A stretch of DNA of 38,751 nucleotides from Clostridia bacterium (GTDB taxonomy: Bacteria; Bacillota; Clostridia; Oscillospirales; Acutalibacteraceae): assembly GCA_017449935.1 (NCBI GenBank), contig JAFSYP010000051.1:1-38751 (forward strand), given 5' to 3'. This document shows positions 17,642 to 24,641 of this stretch, piece after piece. Made by a program: the position numbers and the translations under genes. The notes under the pieces are model-generated. The model saw nothing but the letters and a program-made list of their open reading frames with translations, was not told the origin of the DNA and ran no database searches. The number at the start of each line of letters is the position of its first letter. Position 1 is the first letter of the stretch.

Positions 17642-17670
17642 TTGACATTTAATCGAACATTTGATACAAT
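17642..17670 (+). promoter_or_regulatory. Sigma-A promoter for the LexA-box small gene
   Basis: Perfect TTGACA (17642-17647), 17 bases, TACAAT (17665-17670). The candidate LexA box begins 8 bases past the -10, over the expected transcription start. Confidence 0.85.
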
Positions 17671-17678
17671 TTGTTCGA

Positions 17679-17692
17679 CGAACATTCGTTCT
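17679..17692 (+). promoter_or_regulatory. Candidate LexA (SOS) operator
   Basis: CGAACATTCGTTCT contains the Gram-positive LexA core GAAC-N4-GTTC exactly. A half-conserved copy, CGAACATTTGATAC, starts 25 bases upstream at 17654 inside the promoter spacer, and GTTCG at 17673 adds a further half-site. Position at the start of transcription fits repression. Confidence 0.7.
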
Positions 17693-17707
17693 TGCGAGGT
17701 GATAAAC

Positions 17708-17968
17708 ATGACGCTTTATCAGAAAGAATATGTGGATGTGCTCACACGGTTCGGCAAAAACGGCGTGATATTGCCGCTGTGCGTGTACTGGATCGACGGA
17801 ACGGAATATCCCATCGACCGCGTGCTGGATATCCGCCGCGCCTCCTCCCTGCGGGCGGGCGGCTGCGGACTGCGCTACACATGCGAGATCCGCGGCAAAC
17901 AGACGTACCTGTTTCTGGAGGGCAAGCGCTGGTTTGCCGAACGAAAGCTGCGCACCGAATTCGGATAA
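17708..17968 (+). CDS. Small protein with SOS-type promoter, possible translesion-synthesis accessory
   Basis: The 86-aa protein (MTLYQKEYVDVLTRFGKNGV...) is basic and beta-rich: VYWIDGTEYPIDRVLDIRRA, then LRYTCEIRGKQTYLFLEGKR and WFAERK. The pattern suggests a small SH3-like barrel. I recall similar short proteins beside Y-family DNA polymerases in Firmicutes, but no polymerase is in this window, so that link is tentative. GAGGTG precedes ATG at 17708; the longer in-frame start lies at the -35 box and is impossible. The promoter carries a LexA-type box, which points to DNA-damage induction. No signal peptide or membrane segment. Confidence 0.75.
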   Translation: MTLYQKEYVDVLTRFGKNGVILPLCVYWIDGTEYPIDRVLDIRRASSLRAGGCGLRYTCEIRGKQTYLFLEGKRWFAERKLRTEFG

Positions 17969-17992
17969 GCGCCGATGCGCCGGAATGCCGGC

Positions 17993-18021
17993 TTGCATTT
18001 ATCCGCGCTTTGCGATATAAT
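17993..18021 (+). promoter_or_regulatory. Sigma-A promoter for the Dabb gene
   Basis: TTGCAT (17993-17998), 17 bases, perfect TATAAT (18016-18021), 26 bases before the start at 18048. Confidence 0.8.
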
Positions 18022-18047
18022 ACAGGCGTATCGTAAAGGAGGAGATC

Positions 18048-18353
18048 ATGATGATAAAACATATTGTACTGTGGAAATTTCAGGACGAAGCGCAGGGACA
18101 CACGAAAGAGGAAAACATGGAGATCATCCGCGCCGCGCTGACGTCGCTTGTGCCGATCATCCCGCAGATCCGTTCCTTCGAGATCGGCAAGGACGTGCTG
18201 CATTCGGAGATGTCCTATGATATGGCGCTGATTATGACGTTCGATTCTCTGGAGGATCTCGAAGCGTACAAGACGCATCCGGAGCATCGGAAGGTCTCGG
18301 CATACGTCAAACAGGTGCGCGAGAGCAGAGTCTCGGCGGATTTTGTAATTTAG
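18048..18353 (+). CDS. Dabb-domain (stress-responsive alpha/beta barrel) protein
   Basis: The 101-aa protein starts MMIKHIVLWKFQDEAQG and contains the Dabb/ferredoxin-like pattern with PQIRSFEIGKDVLHSEMSYD, MALIMTFDSLEDLEAY and a PEHRKV motif near the end. Such dimeric barrel proteins are implicated in stress response or in binding small molecules; none has a general defined reaction. AAAGGAGGAG precedes two adjacent ATGs at 18048 and 18051, either of which could be used. It has its own strong promoter and lies alone between the SOS-type small gene and yebC. Confidence 0.9.
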   Translation: MMIKHIVLWKFQDEAQGHTKEENMEIIRAALTSLVPIIPQIRSFEIGKDVLHSEMSYDMALIMTFDSLEDLEAYKTHPEHRKVSAYVKQVRESRVSADFVI

Positions 18354-18355
18354 TC

Positions 18356-18384
18356 TTGCAAATCCGACATGGATATGGTATGAT
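18356..18384 (+). promoter_or_regulatory. Sigma-A promoter for yebC
   Basis: TTGCAA (18356-18361), 17 bases, TATGAT (18379-18384), 33 bases before the yebC start. Confidence 0.75.
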
Positions 18385-18416
18385 AAATTGTAAATCTTTA
18401 AGGAAACGGTGATACA

Positions 18417-19151
18417 ATGTCAGGACATAATAAATGGAGCACCATCAAACGTAAGAAGGAAAAGACCGACGGCGCCAAAGCCAAGGTATTCACCAAAATG
18501 GGACGCGAGATCGCCGTGGCGGTCAAGCAGGGCGGCCCCGATCCCAACAACAACTCCAAGCTCAAGGACGTGATCGCAAAAGCCAAGGCCGCCAACGTCC
18601 CCAATGACAACATCGAGCGCATCATCAAGAAGGCGGCCGGCGCCGACGACGGCAAGGAATACGAAGCCATCGTGTATGAGGGCTACGGTCCGTCCGGTAT
18701 CGCGGTGATCGTGGAAACGCTCACGGACAACCGCAACCGCACCGCGGGCGACGTGCGGCACTACTTTGACAAGTACGGCGGAAACATGGGACAGACCGGC
18801 TGCGTCTCCTTCATGTTCACGCGTCAGGGCGTTCTGGTCGTCGAGGCCGAGGACGTCGACGAGGAAAAGCTGATGGAGGACGCGCTGGAAGCCGGCGCTT
18901 CCGATTTCCTCACGGACGAGGAGGACGTGTACGTCATCCGCACCGAGCCGAGCGATCTGGGCATGGTGCGCGACGATCTGGACGCGAAGGGCTACAAGTT
19001 CATCTCCGCCGAGGTCGAATATATCCCCTCGACCTATACGCGCCTGACCGACGAAGAGGATATCAAGAACATGACCAAGATGCTGGAAATGTTCGAGGAC
19101 AACGAGGACGTACAGGACGTCTGGCATAACTGGGAAAACGAAGACGAATAA
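18417..19151 (+). CDS. yebC: YebC/TACO1-family protein
   Basis: YebC-family proteins are described as DNA-binding regulators (YebC, PmpR) and, in some lineages, as translation factors that relieve ribosome stalling, such as mitochondrial TACO1. The 244-aa protein opens MSGHNKWSTIKRKKEKTDGA and contains FTKMGREIAVAVKQGG, NVPNDNIERIIKKAAG, TDNRNRTAGDVRHYFDKYGG and the acidic C-terminus ALEAGASDFLTDEEDVYVI. Length and motifs are standard. AAGGA lies about 12 bases before ATG. No ruvABC genes follow, unlike many bacteria. A bidirectional terminator separates it from the aldolase gene. Confidence 0.96.
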   Translation: MSGHNKWSTIKRKKEKTDGAKAKVFTKMGREIAVAVKQGGPDPNNNSKLKDVIAKAKAANVPNDNIERIIKKAAGADDGKEYEAIVYEGYGPSGIAVIVETLTDNRNRTAGDVRHYFDKYGGNMGQTGCVSFMFTRQGVLVVEAEDVDEEKLMEDALEAGASDFLTDEEDVYVIRTEPSDLGMVRDDLDAKGYKFISAEVEYIPSTYTRLTDEEDIKNMTKMLEMFEDNEDVQDVWHNWENEDE

Positions 19152-19161
19152 GAATCTGCAT

Positions 19162-19197
19162 AAAAAAACTGTCGGCTCATCTGAGTCGGCAGTTTTT
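19162..19197. terminator. Bidirectional terminator between yebC and the KDPG aldolase gene
   Basis: An 11-bp stem (19168-19178 with 19183-19193, loop ATCT, two G-T pairs) is flanked by seven A on the left and TTTTT on the right, so it can serve both converging transcripts. Confidence 0.9.
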
Positions 19198-19217
19198 CTA
19201 TATTATTCGATTTCAGT

Positions 19218-19895
19218 TCACAGATCCCTGTTGCGCTCGGCGCGTTCGTTGTCAGCGATCGCGCGGTACGCTTTCGCCATTTCGGTAAGCGCGCCGAAGC
19301 TGCACTCCGGTTTGTACACCTCGGCGATCAGATTGCGGCCGATCCCCACGCCGATACAGCCCGCGTCCAGAAAAGCGCGCATGTTCCACACGTTGACGCC
19401 TCCGTTGGCCATCAGCGGGATCTGCCCGAGCGGGCCTTTGATCTGGTCTAAATATTCGGTACCTAAGAATGATGCGGGAAAGAGCTTGATGATGTCGCCG
19501 CCGAGCCGGTAAGCAGCGCTGATTTCCGTGGGCGTGAACGCGCCGGGCACGGAAACCATGTCCAGCTCGCGCGTCGCGCGGATCACGTCCGGTACGGTCG
19601 CGGGCGACACGATGTACCGCACGCCTGCGTCATGCGCCATGCGCACCTGTTCCGCCGTACGAACCGTTCCGGCGCCGACGCAGAGCCGATCCCCGAAGCG
19701 CTCGGTCAGCATGGAAAGCTGCGCCGTCACGTCGCGGTCACTCTGATCCCCGCGTGGATCGAACGTGATCTCCACGCAGTCGATCCCGCCGCGAAGCAGC
19801 GCGTCTGCCATGGGAATGATCCGTTCACCCTTCACCCCGCGTACGACGGCGATAATCTTACACGAACAAATGCGTTCAATCGTCTGATTTTTCAT
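19218..19895 (-). CDS. eda: KDPG/KHG aldolase
   Basis: Bifunctional 2-keto-3-deoxy-6-phosphogluconate / 4-hydroxy-2-oxoglutarate aldolase of class I type, cleaving KDPG to pyruvate and glyceraldehyde 3-phosphate. The 225-aa protein shows Glu42 in CVEITFDP, the GAGTV loop (75-79), Lys137 in IIKLFPAS (Schiff base) and the phosphate loop MANGGVNVWN. AGAGGT precedes ATG at 19895. The start lies inside the last 20 bases of the patatin-M28 gene, so the two are translationally linked. No KDG kinase or uronate genes are nearby, which makes the physiological substrate here unclear; it may act on another 2-keto acid. Confidence 0.93.
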   Translation of the reverse strand: MKNQTIERICSCKIIAVVRGVKGERIIPMADALLRGGIDCVEITFDPRGDQSDRDVTAQLSMLTERFGDRLCVGAGTVRTAEQVRMAHDAGVRYIVSPATVPDVIRATRELDMVSVPGAFTPTEISAAYRLGGDIIKLFPASFLGTEYLDQIKGPLGQIPLMANGGVNVWNMRAFLDAGCIGVGIGRNLIAEVYKPECSFGALTEMAKAYRAIADNERAERNRDL

Positions 19896-22176
19896 GTTTG
19901 GTACCTCTTTCTGAATAAGGAAGTATAGACCGAAGCGGCTGCCGCTGTACCCTGCCGACGGATTCCTTCGGCATTTCATCCAACAGCGTCAGACAATCCA
20001 GCATCGTCTGAATCTGCGAGAGCATACGTTCGGCGGAAAAGCGGTCGGAAAGATCCCTTCTCTGCCAGATCTGCGCGTCCTCCGCCGCAAATGCCAGCGT
20101 CGGGATCCCAGCCTCATGCAGCGGCTGACCTTCTCCGAAGATCCCCGCATACGCACGAAGCACGATCGCTTCGGGCACGGCACGATGCTCCAGCGCTTTG
20201 CGGTAAACGCCATCCAGCCCTGTATTGGAAGAAAACACGACGTCCGGCAGATCGCCGATCCCCAGATGCTCCGCTGTCAGCGCGGCCACAGCCCGAAGAT
20301 GTCCGTCCTTTCCGTCCCAAAGATCACGGTGCATGGACAGCCACTGCTTCCCGCAGCCGCCGGACGCGGCGCGGAACATCGGCAGTCTGAAACGTCCGGA
20401 TGAAAAAATAAAGATATGCGTTCGGCGCAGCGGTTTGTCCCGCAGCGCTTCGATCAAAGCGAGCAAGGCGGCAGGGCCGTTATTCTCAACGGCGTTGATC
20501 CCTTCCGTATGCGTCTGCAGCAGCACGGACTCGCCCGATTCGCTGCCGGGCAGGATACAATAAAGCGTCTGCGTACACGCGTGCGGAAGCGCCTGCGCCG
20601 TGACCTGAAGCTGCACCTCGGCGTCCGCCGTACGGTCCATATATTCCAACAGCCGCGCGCCCTCGTCGGCGCCGACCCATACGCAAGGGATACCGACCTC
20701 CTGCTGTGCATACGGCAGCGGCACATCAGGTACCGAAGGAACGTCATGCCGGATACAAACGACGCCTTTGACGCCCGCCATCTTGGCCAGCGACAGAAAA
20801 GATAATGAAGCCAACCTCTCTCCGGAACCGAACGATTCCGGCAAAGTGAGATCGTCCGGCACCGAAAATACTGTTTCAAACCGTGCGGAGCTTCGGAAAT
20901 CCTCGGCGTCCATATGGACAACGGCGATCTTTCCGCGCGCCCCGATAAACCGATAGCTCTTATCCCGCACGTCGTACAGCATCCCGCATACAGGTTCCGA
21001 ACCGGTCAATCCGGCGTACGGCATCGCGACGCAAGAAAAAGATTCGGGCATATCCTCCGACGGCACCGTCAGCGAGGCTTGCAGATCCGTTTCCCGATAA
21101 AAATAATACGGGTCCGAATGAACGCGCACGCCCATATCCGATAAGGTACCGTATATATTCTCCAGTATCCGCTGATGCGCCGTATTGCCCGTCAGCCGCG
21201 GGCCGCGCCGCACCGACGAGCGCACCTGTGCGTCAAGCTGCTCGGCCGACGTATAGTTGCCGATCTCATATTTTCGGCGACGCAGGGAACCGTCCTGCGC
21301 AAACTGCAGCAGCGCGTTCGTCTGTCCCAGGTATTCCGAAAGCGCGCACAGCACGTCCTCCCCGTCCTGCACACCCTCCTGATAGAGCTTGCCGAGATTT
21401 TCCGTGTTGCGCTCAAGCAGCGAGATGTCGATCTCTTTTGACGGTCGAATCACAAAGAGCTTACCCTCGTACTCCATCTGTTCGAGAAGATCGAGCGTGT
21501 CGTTGTATCGGTCGTTTGCCGACAGCGCTGCTTCCAACATCTGCGGCGCGTTTTTATAAAGCTGCTTCGCCGTTTCCCGTTCGGCAAAGGGCATCGTGCG
21601 CTTGCGGAATCCTTTGTGCCGCGTGAGCAGCACGACGACTTTGTCGCATTCCTCCATCGCCTTGAGAAACGGGATCGGATCGGCAACGCCGCCGTCGATG
21701 CAACAGTGCCCGTCCAGCTCCACGGGTGGAGAGAGCAGAGGCAGGCTGGCCGAAGCCGCACCTGCCTTAAAAATATCCGAACACTCGCCCTTGCGATAAT
21801 AGACCGCGCTGCCGTCCGCGACATCGGTCGCCACCACAGTGAATGCCTGCGCCGGATCGTTGAACGTGTCCAGATCAAACGGCAGATACTCCTGCAGGCC
21901 GTAGAACATGAAATCAAAGCCGAAGGCACTTTCCTTTCGGCTTGGTATGTTCAGCAGATTCAGATACCGCGAATCACGGATATAATGCAGCAGGATATCG
22001 GCGGATCGGCCGATCTGGTGCGAGATATAGTTGAATGTGTTGAGCGCGCCGGCGGAAACGCCGATCACATAGGGGAAGTAGATGTTGCAGCGCATGAGCG
22101 TGTCCATCACGCCGGCGGTATGGATGCCGCGCAGCGCGCCTCCCTCCACGACCAGCGCGCTCTTGTATTTCTTCAT
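19876..22176 (-). CDS. Fusion of patatin-like phospholipase with PA- and M28-peptidase-like regions
   Basis: The 766-aa protein has three parts. Residues 5-290 are a YjjU/RssA-type patatin: oxyanion loop EGGALRG (11-17), nucleophile Ser41 in GVSAG, catalytic Asp161 in DGG, and VVVLLTRHKGFRKR. Residues about 370-525 resemble a protease-associated (PA) domain. Residues about 530-735 resemble an M28 aminopeptidase: HTEGINAVENNG (His556, Glu564), FIFSSGRF, and FGEGQPLHEAGIPTLAF. The final M28 metal His (YHTP-type) is replaced by QIWQRRDL, so peptidase activity is doubtful, while the patatin dyad is intact. There is no signal peptide, so it is cytoplasmic. ATG comes 3 bases after the hydrolase stop with no clear Shine-Dalgarno, implying coupling. 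I know of no described protein with this layout. Confidence 0.8.
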   Translation of the reverse strand: MKKYKSALVVEGGALRGIHTAGVMDTLMRCNIYFPYVIGVSAGALNTFNYISHQIGRSADILLHYIRDSRYLNLLNIPSRKESAFGFDFMFYGLQEYLPFDLDTFNDPAQAFTVVATDVADGSAVYYRKGECSDIFKAGAASASLPLLSPPVELDGHCCIDGGVADPIPFLKAMEECDKVVVLLTRHKGFRKRTMPFAERETAKQLYKNAPQMLEAALSANDRYNDTLDLLEQMEYEGKLFVIRPSKEIDISLLERNTENLGKLYQEGVQDGEDVLCALSEYLGQTNALLQFAQDGSLRRRKYEIGNYTSAEQLDAQVRSSVRRGPRLTGNTAHQRILENIYGTLSDMGVRVHSDPYYFYRETDLQASLTVPSEDMPESFSCVAMPYAGLTGSEPVCGMLYDVRDKSYRFIGARGKIAVVHMDAEDFRSSARFETVFSVPDDLTLPESFGSGERLASLSFLSLAKMAGVKGVVCIRHDVPSVPDVPLPYAQQEVGIPCVWVGADEGARLLEYMDRTADAEVQLQVTAQALPHACTQTLYCILPGSESGESVLLQTHTEGINAVENNGPAALLALIEALRDKPLRRTHIFIFSSGRFRLPMFRAASGGCGKQWLSMHRDLWDGKDGHLRAVAALTAEHLGIGDLPDVVFSSNTGLDGVYRKALEHRAVPEAIVLRAYAGIFGEGQPLHEAGIPTLAFAAEDAQIWQRRDLSDRFSAERMLSQIQTMLDCLTLLDEMPKESVGRVQRQPLRSILPYSERGTKHEKSDD

Positions 22177-22179
22177 CGA

Positions 22180-23166
22180 TCAATCGGCCAGGAAAGCAAA
22201 GATCGCTTTCAGGTACGGCTCCATGCCTTCATTGACGCTCAGATAGATCTCATGCTTGGACGCCGGGATCTTCATGAGCTTCGCGCCGTCGATCTTGGAG
22301 ACAAACTCCTCCTGCGGCGGCATTTCCACTACGTCGTCCACGGCGGGCTGCAGCAGCAGGACCTTTGCTTTGACGCGCGCGCAGTTTGCGGGATCAAGCA
22401 TGATCGGGATGATCTTCAGCGACTCGTTGACCCAGTTGTAGGAAGCGCCGCACGTCTGATACTCCGTCGTCCTCTTGCGCTTGTCATAGTAATACTGGAA
22501 GCGCGCCTCGCTCGTGTCGTTGCTGCGTTCATAGGTAAAGTCGGGATCGAAGCCCTTTTCCGTGAATACAAGCTCTTTGCGCTTGCCGACAGCCAGCGCG
22601 CCCATCGCCATCGCGCGGGTGACCCAATGCGGGAAACCGGCCGTTTTGGGCGAAATCATGGGCGAAGACAGGATCGCCTTTTCAAACACGTCGGGGTACT
22701 GCTGGATGTACAGCGCAGCGACAGCGCCGCCCATCGAATGCGAGAACAGGAAAAGCGGCAGATCGCCCGAATGCGCGCGCACGACGTTCTCGACGTAGGC
22801 GTTGAAGTCGCCCACATAGTCCGAAAAATGCTCTACATGCGCTACGCGGGAATCGTCCACCTCGCGGCTCGAAAAGCCGTGCCCGCGGTGATCGAGGGCG
22901 AACACATTATAGCCGCCCTGCAGGAAGTAATAGTCCATCTCGCGGAACTTCTCCGCAGACTCGGTGAAGCCGTGGGAGATCACGATACTTCCCTTGGCTT
23001 CGGGGCAAAGATAGTATTCGTAGTGCAGCTTGCGGCCGCCCTCAAAGGTCATGTAACCTTCCTTGCGCACCGCGGCAAGCGCCGGTTCCACCTCGGTCTG
23101 CATGACCTCGGCATAGTTTTCCTCCGCAAGCGGGCGGATCTCGGTGATGTCTTTGACAGCGATCAT
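22180..23166 (-). CDS. Alpha/beta hydrolase, lysophospholipase/monoacylglycerol lipase-like
   Basis: The 328-aa soluble protein is a typical serine hydrolase of the PldB/MGL group: oxyanion HGFTESAEKF, DHRGHGFSSR, nucleophile elbow LFSHSMGGAVA, acid PAVDDVVEMP, and catalytic His in PASKHEIYL. It should cleave a fatty acyl ester such as a lysophospholipid or monoglyceride in the cytoplasm. GGAGGA precedes ATG at 23166. The ATG overlaps the stop of the lipoprotein gene (ATGA), and the patatin fusion follows after 3 bases. Two adjacent lipases acting in sequence (patatin, then lysophospholipase) would fully deacylate a phospholipid. Confidence 0.92.
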   Translation of the reverse strand: MIAVKDITEIRPLAEENYAEVMQTEVEPALAAVRKEGYMTFEGGRKLHYEYYLCPEAKGSIVISHGFTESAEKFREMDYYFLQGGYNVFALDHRGHGFSSREVDDSRVAHVEHFSDYVGDFNAYVENVVRAHSGDLPLFLFSHSMGGAVAALYIQQYPDVFEKAILSSPMISPKTAGFPHWVTRAMAMGALAVGKRKELVFTEKGFDPDFTYERSNDTSEARFQYYYDKRKRTTEYQTCGASYNWVNESLKIIPIMLDPANCARVKAKVLLLQPAVDDVVEMPPQEEFVSKIDGAKLMKIPASKHEIYLSVNEGMEPYLKAIFAFLAD

Positions 23167-24113
23167 TGTGATTCCTCCATTTTATCCAGTTCAAATATCG
23201 GGCAGCCATAGCTGTCCGTTCCGTACGATGTATAGATGCTTTGCGCCTCCGGACTTTGCAGCCAGTCCAAAAACGCCTGCGCGCCCTGCGCGTTGACGCC
23301 CTCGACCGCTTCGGCGCTGACGGGCACGATACAGAAGCGCGTTTGCAGGTCCTCCGTGCCGTCCAGCAATATTTGCAGATGCAGCGCGTCCCGGTGTTGT
23401 AAGAACGGTTCTTTTTCGCATAAAATATATGCGTCCGTTGAGTCGGCCAATTCCATGGAGCCGACCATTTCCATACGCGCCGCCTTGAACCATGCGCGTC
23501 CGTTGCCGATCACGACGCCCGCCGCAGACCAAAGGCCGGTCTCGACGCGGTTGACGTCGCTGTCGTCATAGCGCGAAACGAAAGCGGACGACGTTCCGGC
23601 GATACGCGCCATCGCTTCGGCCGCCGTCGCCGCCGAACGCACCTGCGCCGGGTCTCCGGCAGGTCCGGCCAGAACGAGCGAAGATCGAATCCAGCGCTCG
23701 CATTCGGTCCCGTAACCCACGGAAACGAAGCGCTGCACGGTATGCCCGTTCTGTACCAAAAGGATATCCGCATTCCCGCTCTGCGCCACGGAAACGGCTA
23801 CATTGTCCGGGTTTTCGGACAGCTCCAGCCGATAGTCGGACTGCGCCTCAAACTGCCGGCGCAGCAAATACAGCAGATCGGTGTCCGCCAGCAGCTCGGT
23901 CACGCAGACGCGTACCGTGCGGTTTTCGGGGCGATCGTCCGGCTCGGAGATCGTCGGCAGCACGGACATCGAAATGTCGGCCGGCGCATCGGCGCGCGAA
24001 CAGGCACAAAGCAACAAAAGCGCGCACACGAACGCCGCGGCAGCGCTGCGGCGCACAAGGCCGGCAACGTGCACGGCTCCCCTTCTGTCTGTTTTTCTCC
24101 AGTTCCTTTTCAT
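23163..24113 (-). CDS. TupA-like substrate-binding lipoprotein with altered ligand loop
   Basis: The 316-aa product has an Arg-rich leader and lipobox LLCAC (Cys38). The mature part follows the tungstate-binding TupA layout: VCVTELLADTDLLYLLRRQFE, NADILLVQNG, ERFV-like HTVQRFVSVGYG, LVLAGPAGDPAQVRS, then FVSRYDDSDVNRVETGLW and AWFKAARMEMVGSMELAD. In TupA the loop is SRGDDSGT; here it is SRYDDSDV, so the anion ligands are partly lost. No TupB permease or TupC ATPase is present in the window. ATG at 24113 is the likely start, although its ribosome binding site is weak (GGTGG); the longer open frame would run through tRNA-Leu. A consensus promoter lies 40 bases upstream, and the gene leads the lipase operon. 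Confidence 0.75.
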   Translation of the reverse strand: MKRNWRKTDRRGAVHVAGLVRRSAAAAFVCALLLLCACSRADAPADISMSVLPTISEPDDRPENRTVRVCVTELLADTDLLYLLRRQFEAQSDYRLELSENPDNVAVSVAQSGNADILLVQNGHTVQRFVSVGYGTECERWIRSSLVLAGPAGDPAQVRSAATAAEAMARIAGTSSAFVSRYDDSDVNRVETGLWSAAGVVIGNGRAWFKAARMEMVGSMELADSTDAYILCEKEPFLQHRDALHLQILLDGTEDLQTRFCIVPVSAEAVEGVNAQGAQAFLDWLQSPEAQSIYTSYGTDSYGCPIFELDKMEESQ

Positions 24114-24152
24114 ACAAATCCACCAAAAAACGGAGTATATGAATACAATTAT

Positions 24153-24181
24153 ATTATAACGATTCTTCAACGTATTGTCAA
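24153..24181 (-). promoter_or_regulatory. Consensus sigma-A promoter for the lipoprotein-lipase-aldolase operon
   Basis: The minus strand reads TTGACA (24176-24181), 17 bases, TATAAT (24153-24158): a perfect match in both boxes, suggesting strong constitutive transcription unless a repressor acts. Confidence 0.93.
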
Positions 24182-24288
24182 GCGCCCGGGCTGCAGCATT
24201 TGCGCCGCCGCGATCTGAAACGCGTTTAGCCGCAAGTTTTTGCTTCGAAAAAAACGTAAAAATATTTTGGTTTTTCTGTGAAAAAGAA

Positions 24289-24317
24289 TTGACAAAGGCG
24301 TTCGGTTGTGCTATACT
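24289..24317 (+). promoter_or_regulatory. Sigma-A promoter for tRNA-Leu
   Basis: TTGACA (24289-24294), 17 bases, TATACT (24312-24317), 34 bases before the mature tRNA end. It is back-to-back with the operon promoter at 24153-24181. Confidence 0.9.
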
Positions 24318-24351
24318 ATGTGCTGTTCGGTAGCCGTTGCGCTTCGAATAT

Positions 24352-24438
24352 GCGGATGTGGCGGAATTGGCAGACGCGCTAGATTCAGGTTCTAGTGGTA
24401 GCAATACTGTGTGGGTTCAAGTCCCGTCATCCGCACCA
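24352..24438 (+). tRNA. tRNA-Leu (anticodon CAG)
   Basis: The 87-nt gene has the 7-bp acceptor stem GCGGATG / CATCCGC, the TTCAAGT T-loop, the long variable arm expected of a class II tRNA, and the anticodon stem CTAGA / TCTAG with loop TTCAGGT, giving anticodon CAG (reads CUG). The CCA end is encoded. It has its own promoter and terminator and is the only tRNA in the window. Confidence 0.97.
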
Positions 24439-24441
24439 GGT

Positions 24442-24478
24442 AAAGTCCTTGAAAACCAGTGGTTTTCGAGGACTTTTT
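24442..24478 (+). terminator. Terminator of tRNA-Leu
   Basis: A 16-bp near-perfect stem (24442-24457 with 24461-24476, loop AGT, one T-G pair) starts 3 bases after the CCA end; T bases at its 3' side continue to 24478. Confidence 0.93.
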
Positions 24479-24555
24479 CTTTTTGGCCTGTGTACGGTCA
24501 GCCGCTAAACTACTAATAACAACGAGAATGCTTTTTTTATACTATGAGAAAGCAG

Positions 24556-24596
24556 CAACCGGACAACCCTTTTCGGGCTGCCCGGCTTGTTTTTTT
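24556..24596 (+). terminator. Second tandem terminator
   Basis: An imperfect stem built on CCGG, CA and CCC paired with GGG, TG and CCGG around a TTTTC loop, extended by CAA/TTG with one bulge, followed by seven T. Bases 24479-24555 before it show no gene. Confidence 0.75.
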
Positions 24597-24604
24597 CTGT
24601 TTCG

Positions 24605-24632
24605 GGGCTGCCTTAGTGCGACAGCCCTTTTT
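24605..24632 (+). terminator. Third tandem terminator
   Basis: Stem GGGCTG / CAGCCC with an 11-nt loop followed by TTTTT. It points in the plus direction, toward the converging pncB gene, and would not obviously stop the minus-strand transcript. Confidence 0.7.
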
Positions 24633-24641
24633 CATTTTGGC

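Noticed and set aside
17974-17996. GCCGG / CCGGC hairpin before the Dabb gene as a terminator
   Set aside because: The stem is only 5 bp with no T-run, and it runs into the -35 box of the Dabb promoter.
24114-24404. N-terminal extension of the TupA-like lipoprotein
   Set aside because: It would run through the promoter and tRNA-Leu; the lipoprotein signal fits the ATG at 24113.
24352-24438. tRNA-Leu as an integration site
   Set aside because: The tRNA 3' end is not repeated nearby that I can see, and no integrase or foreign gene block lies next to it.
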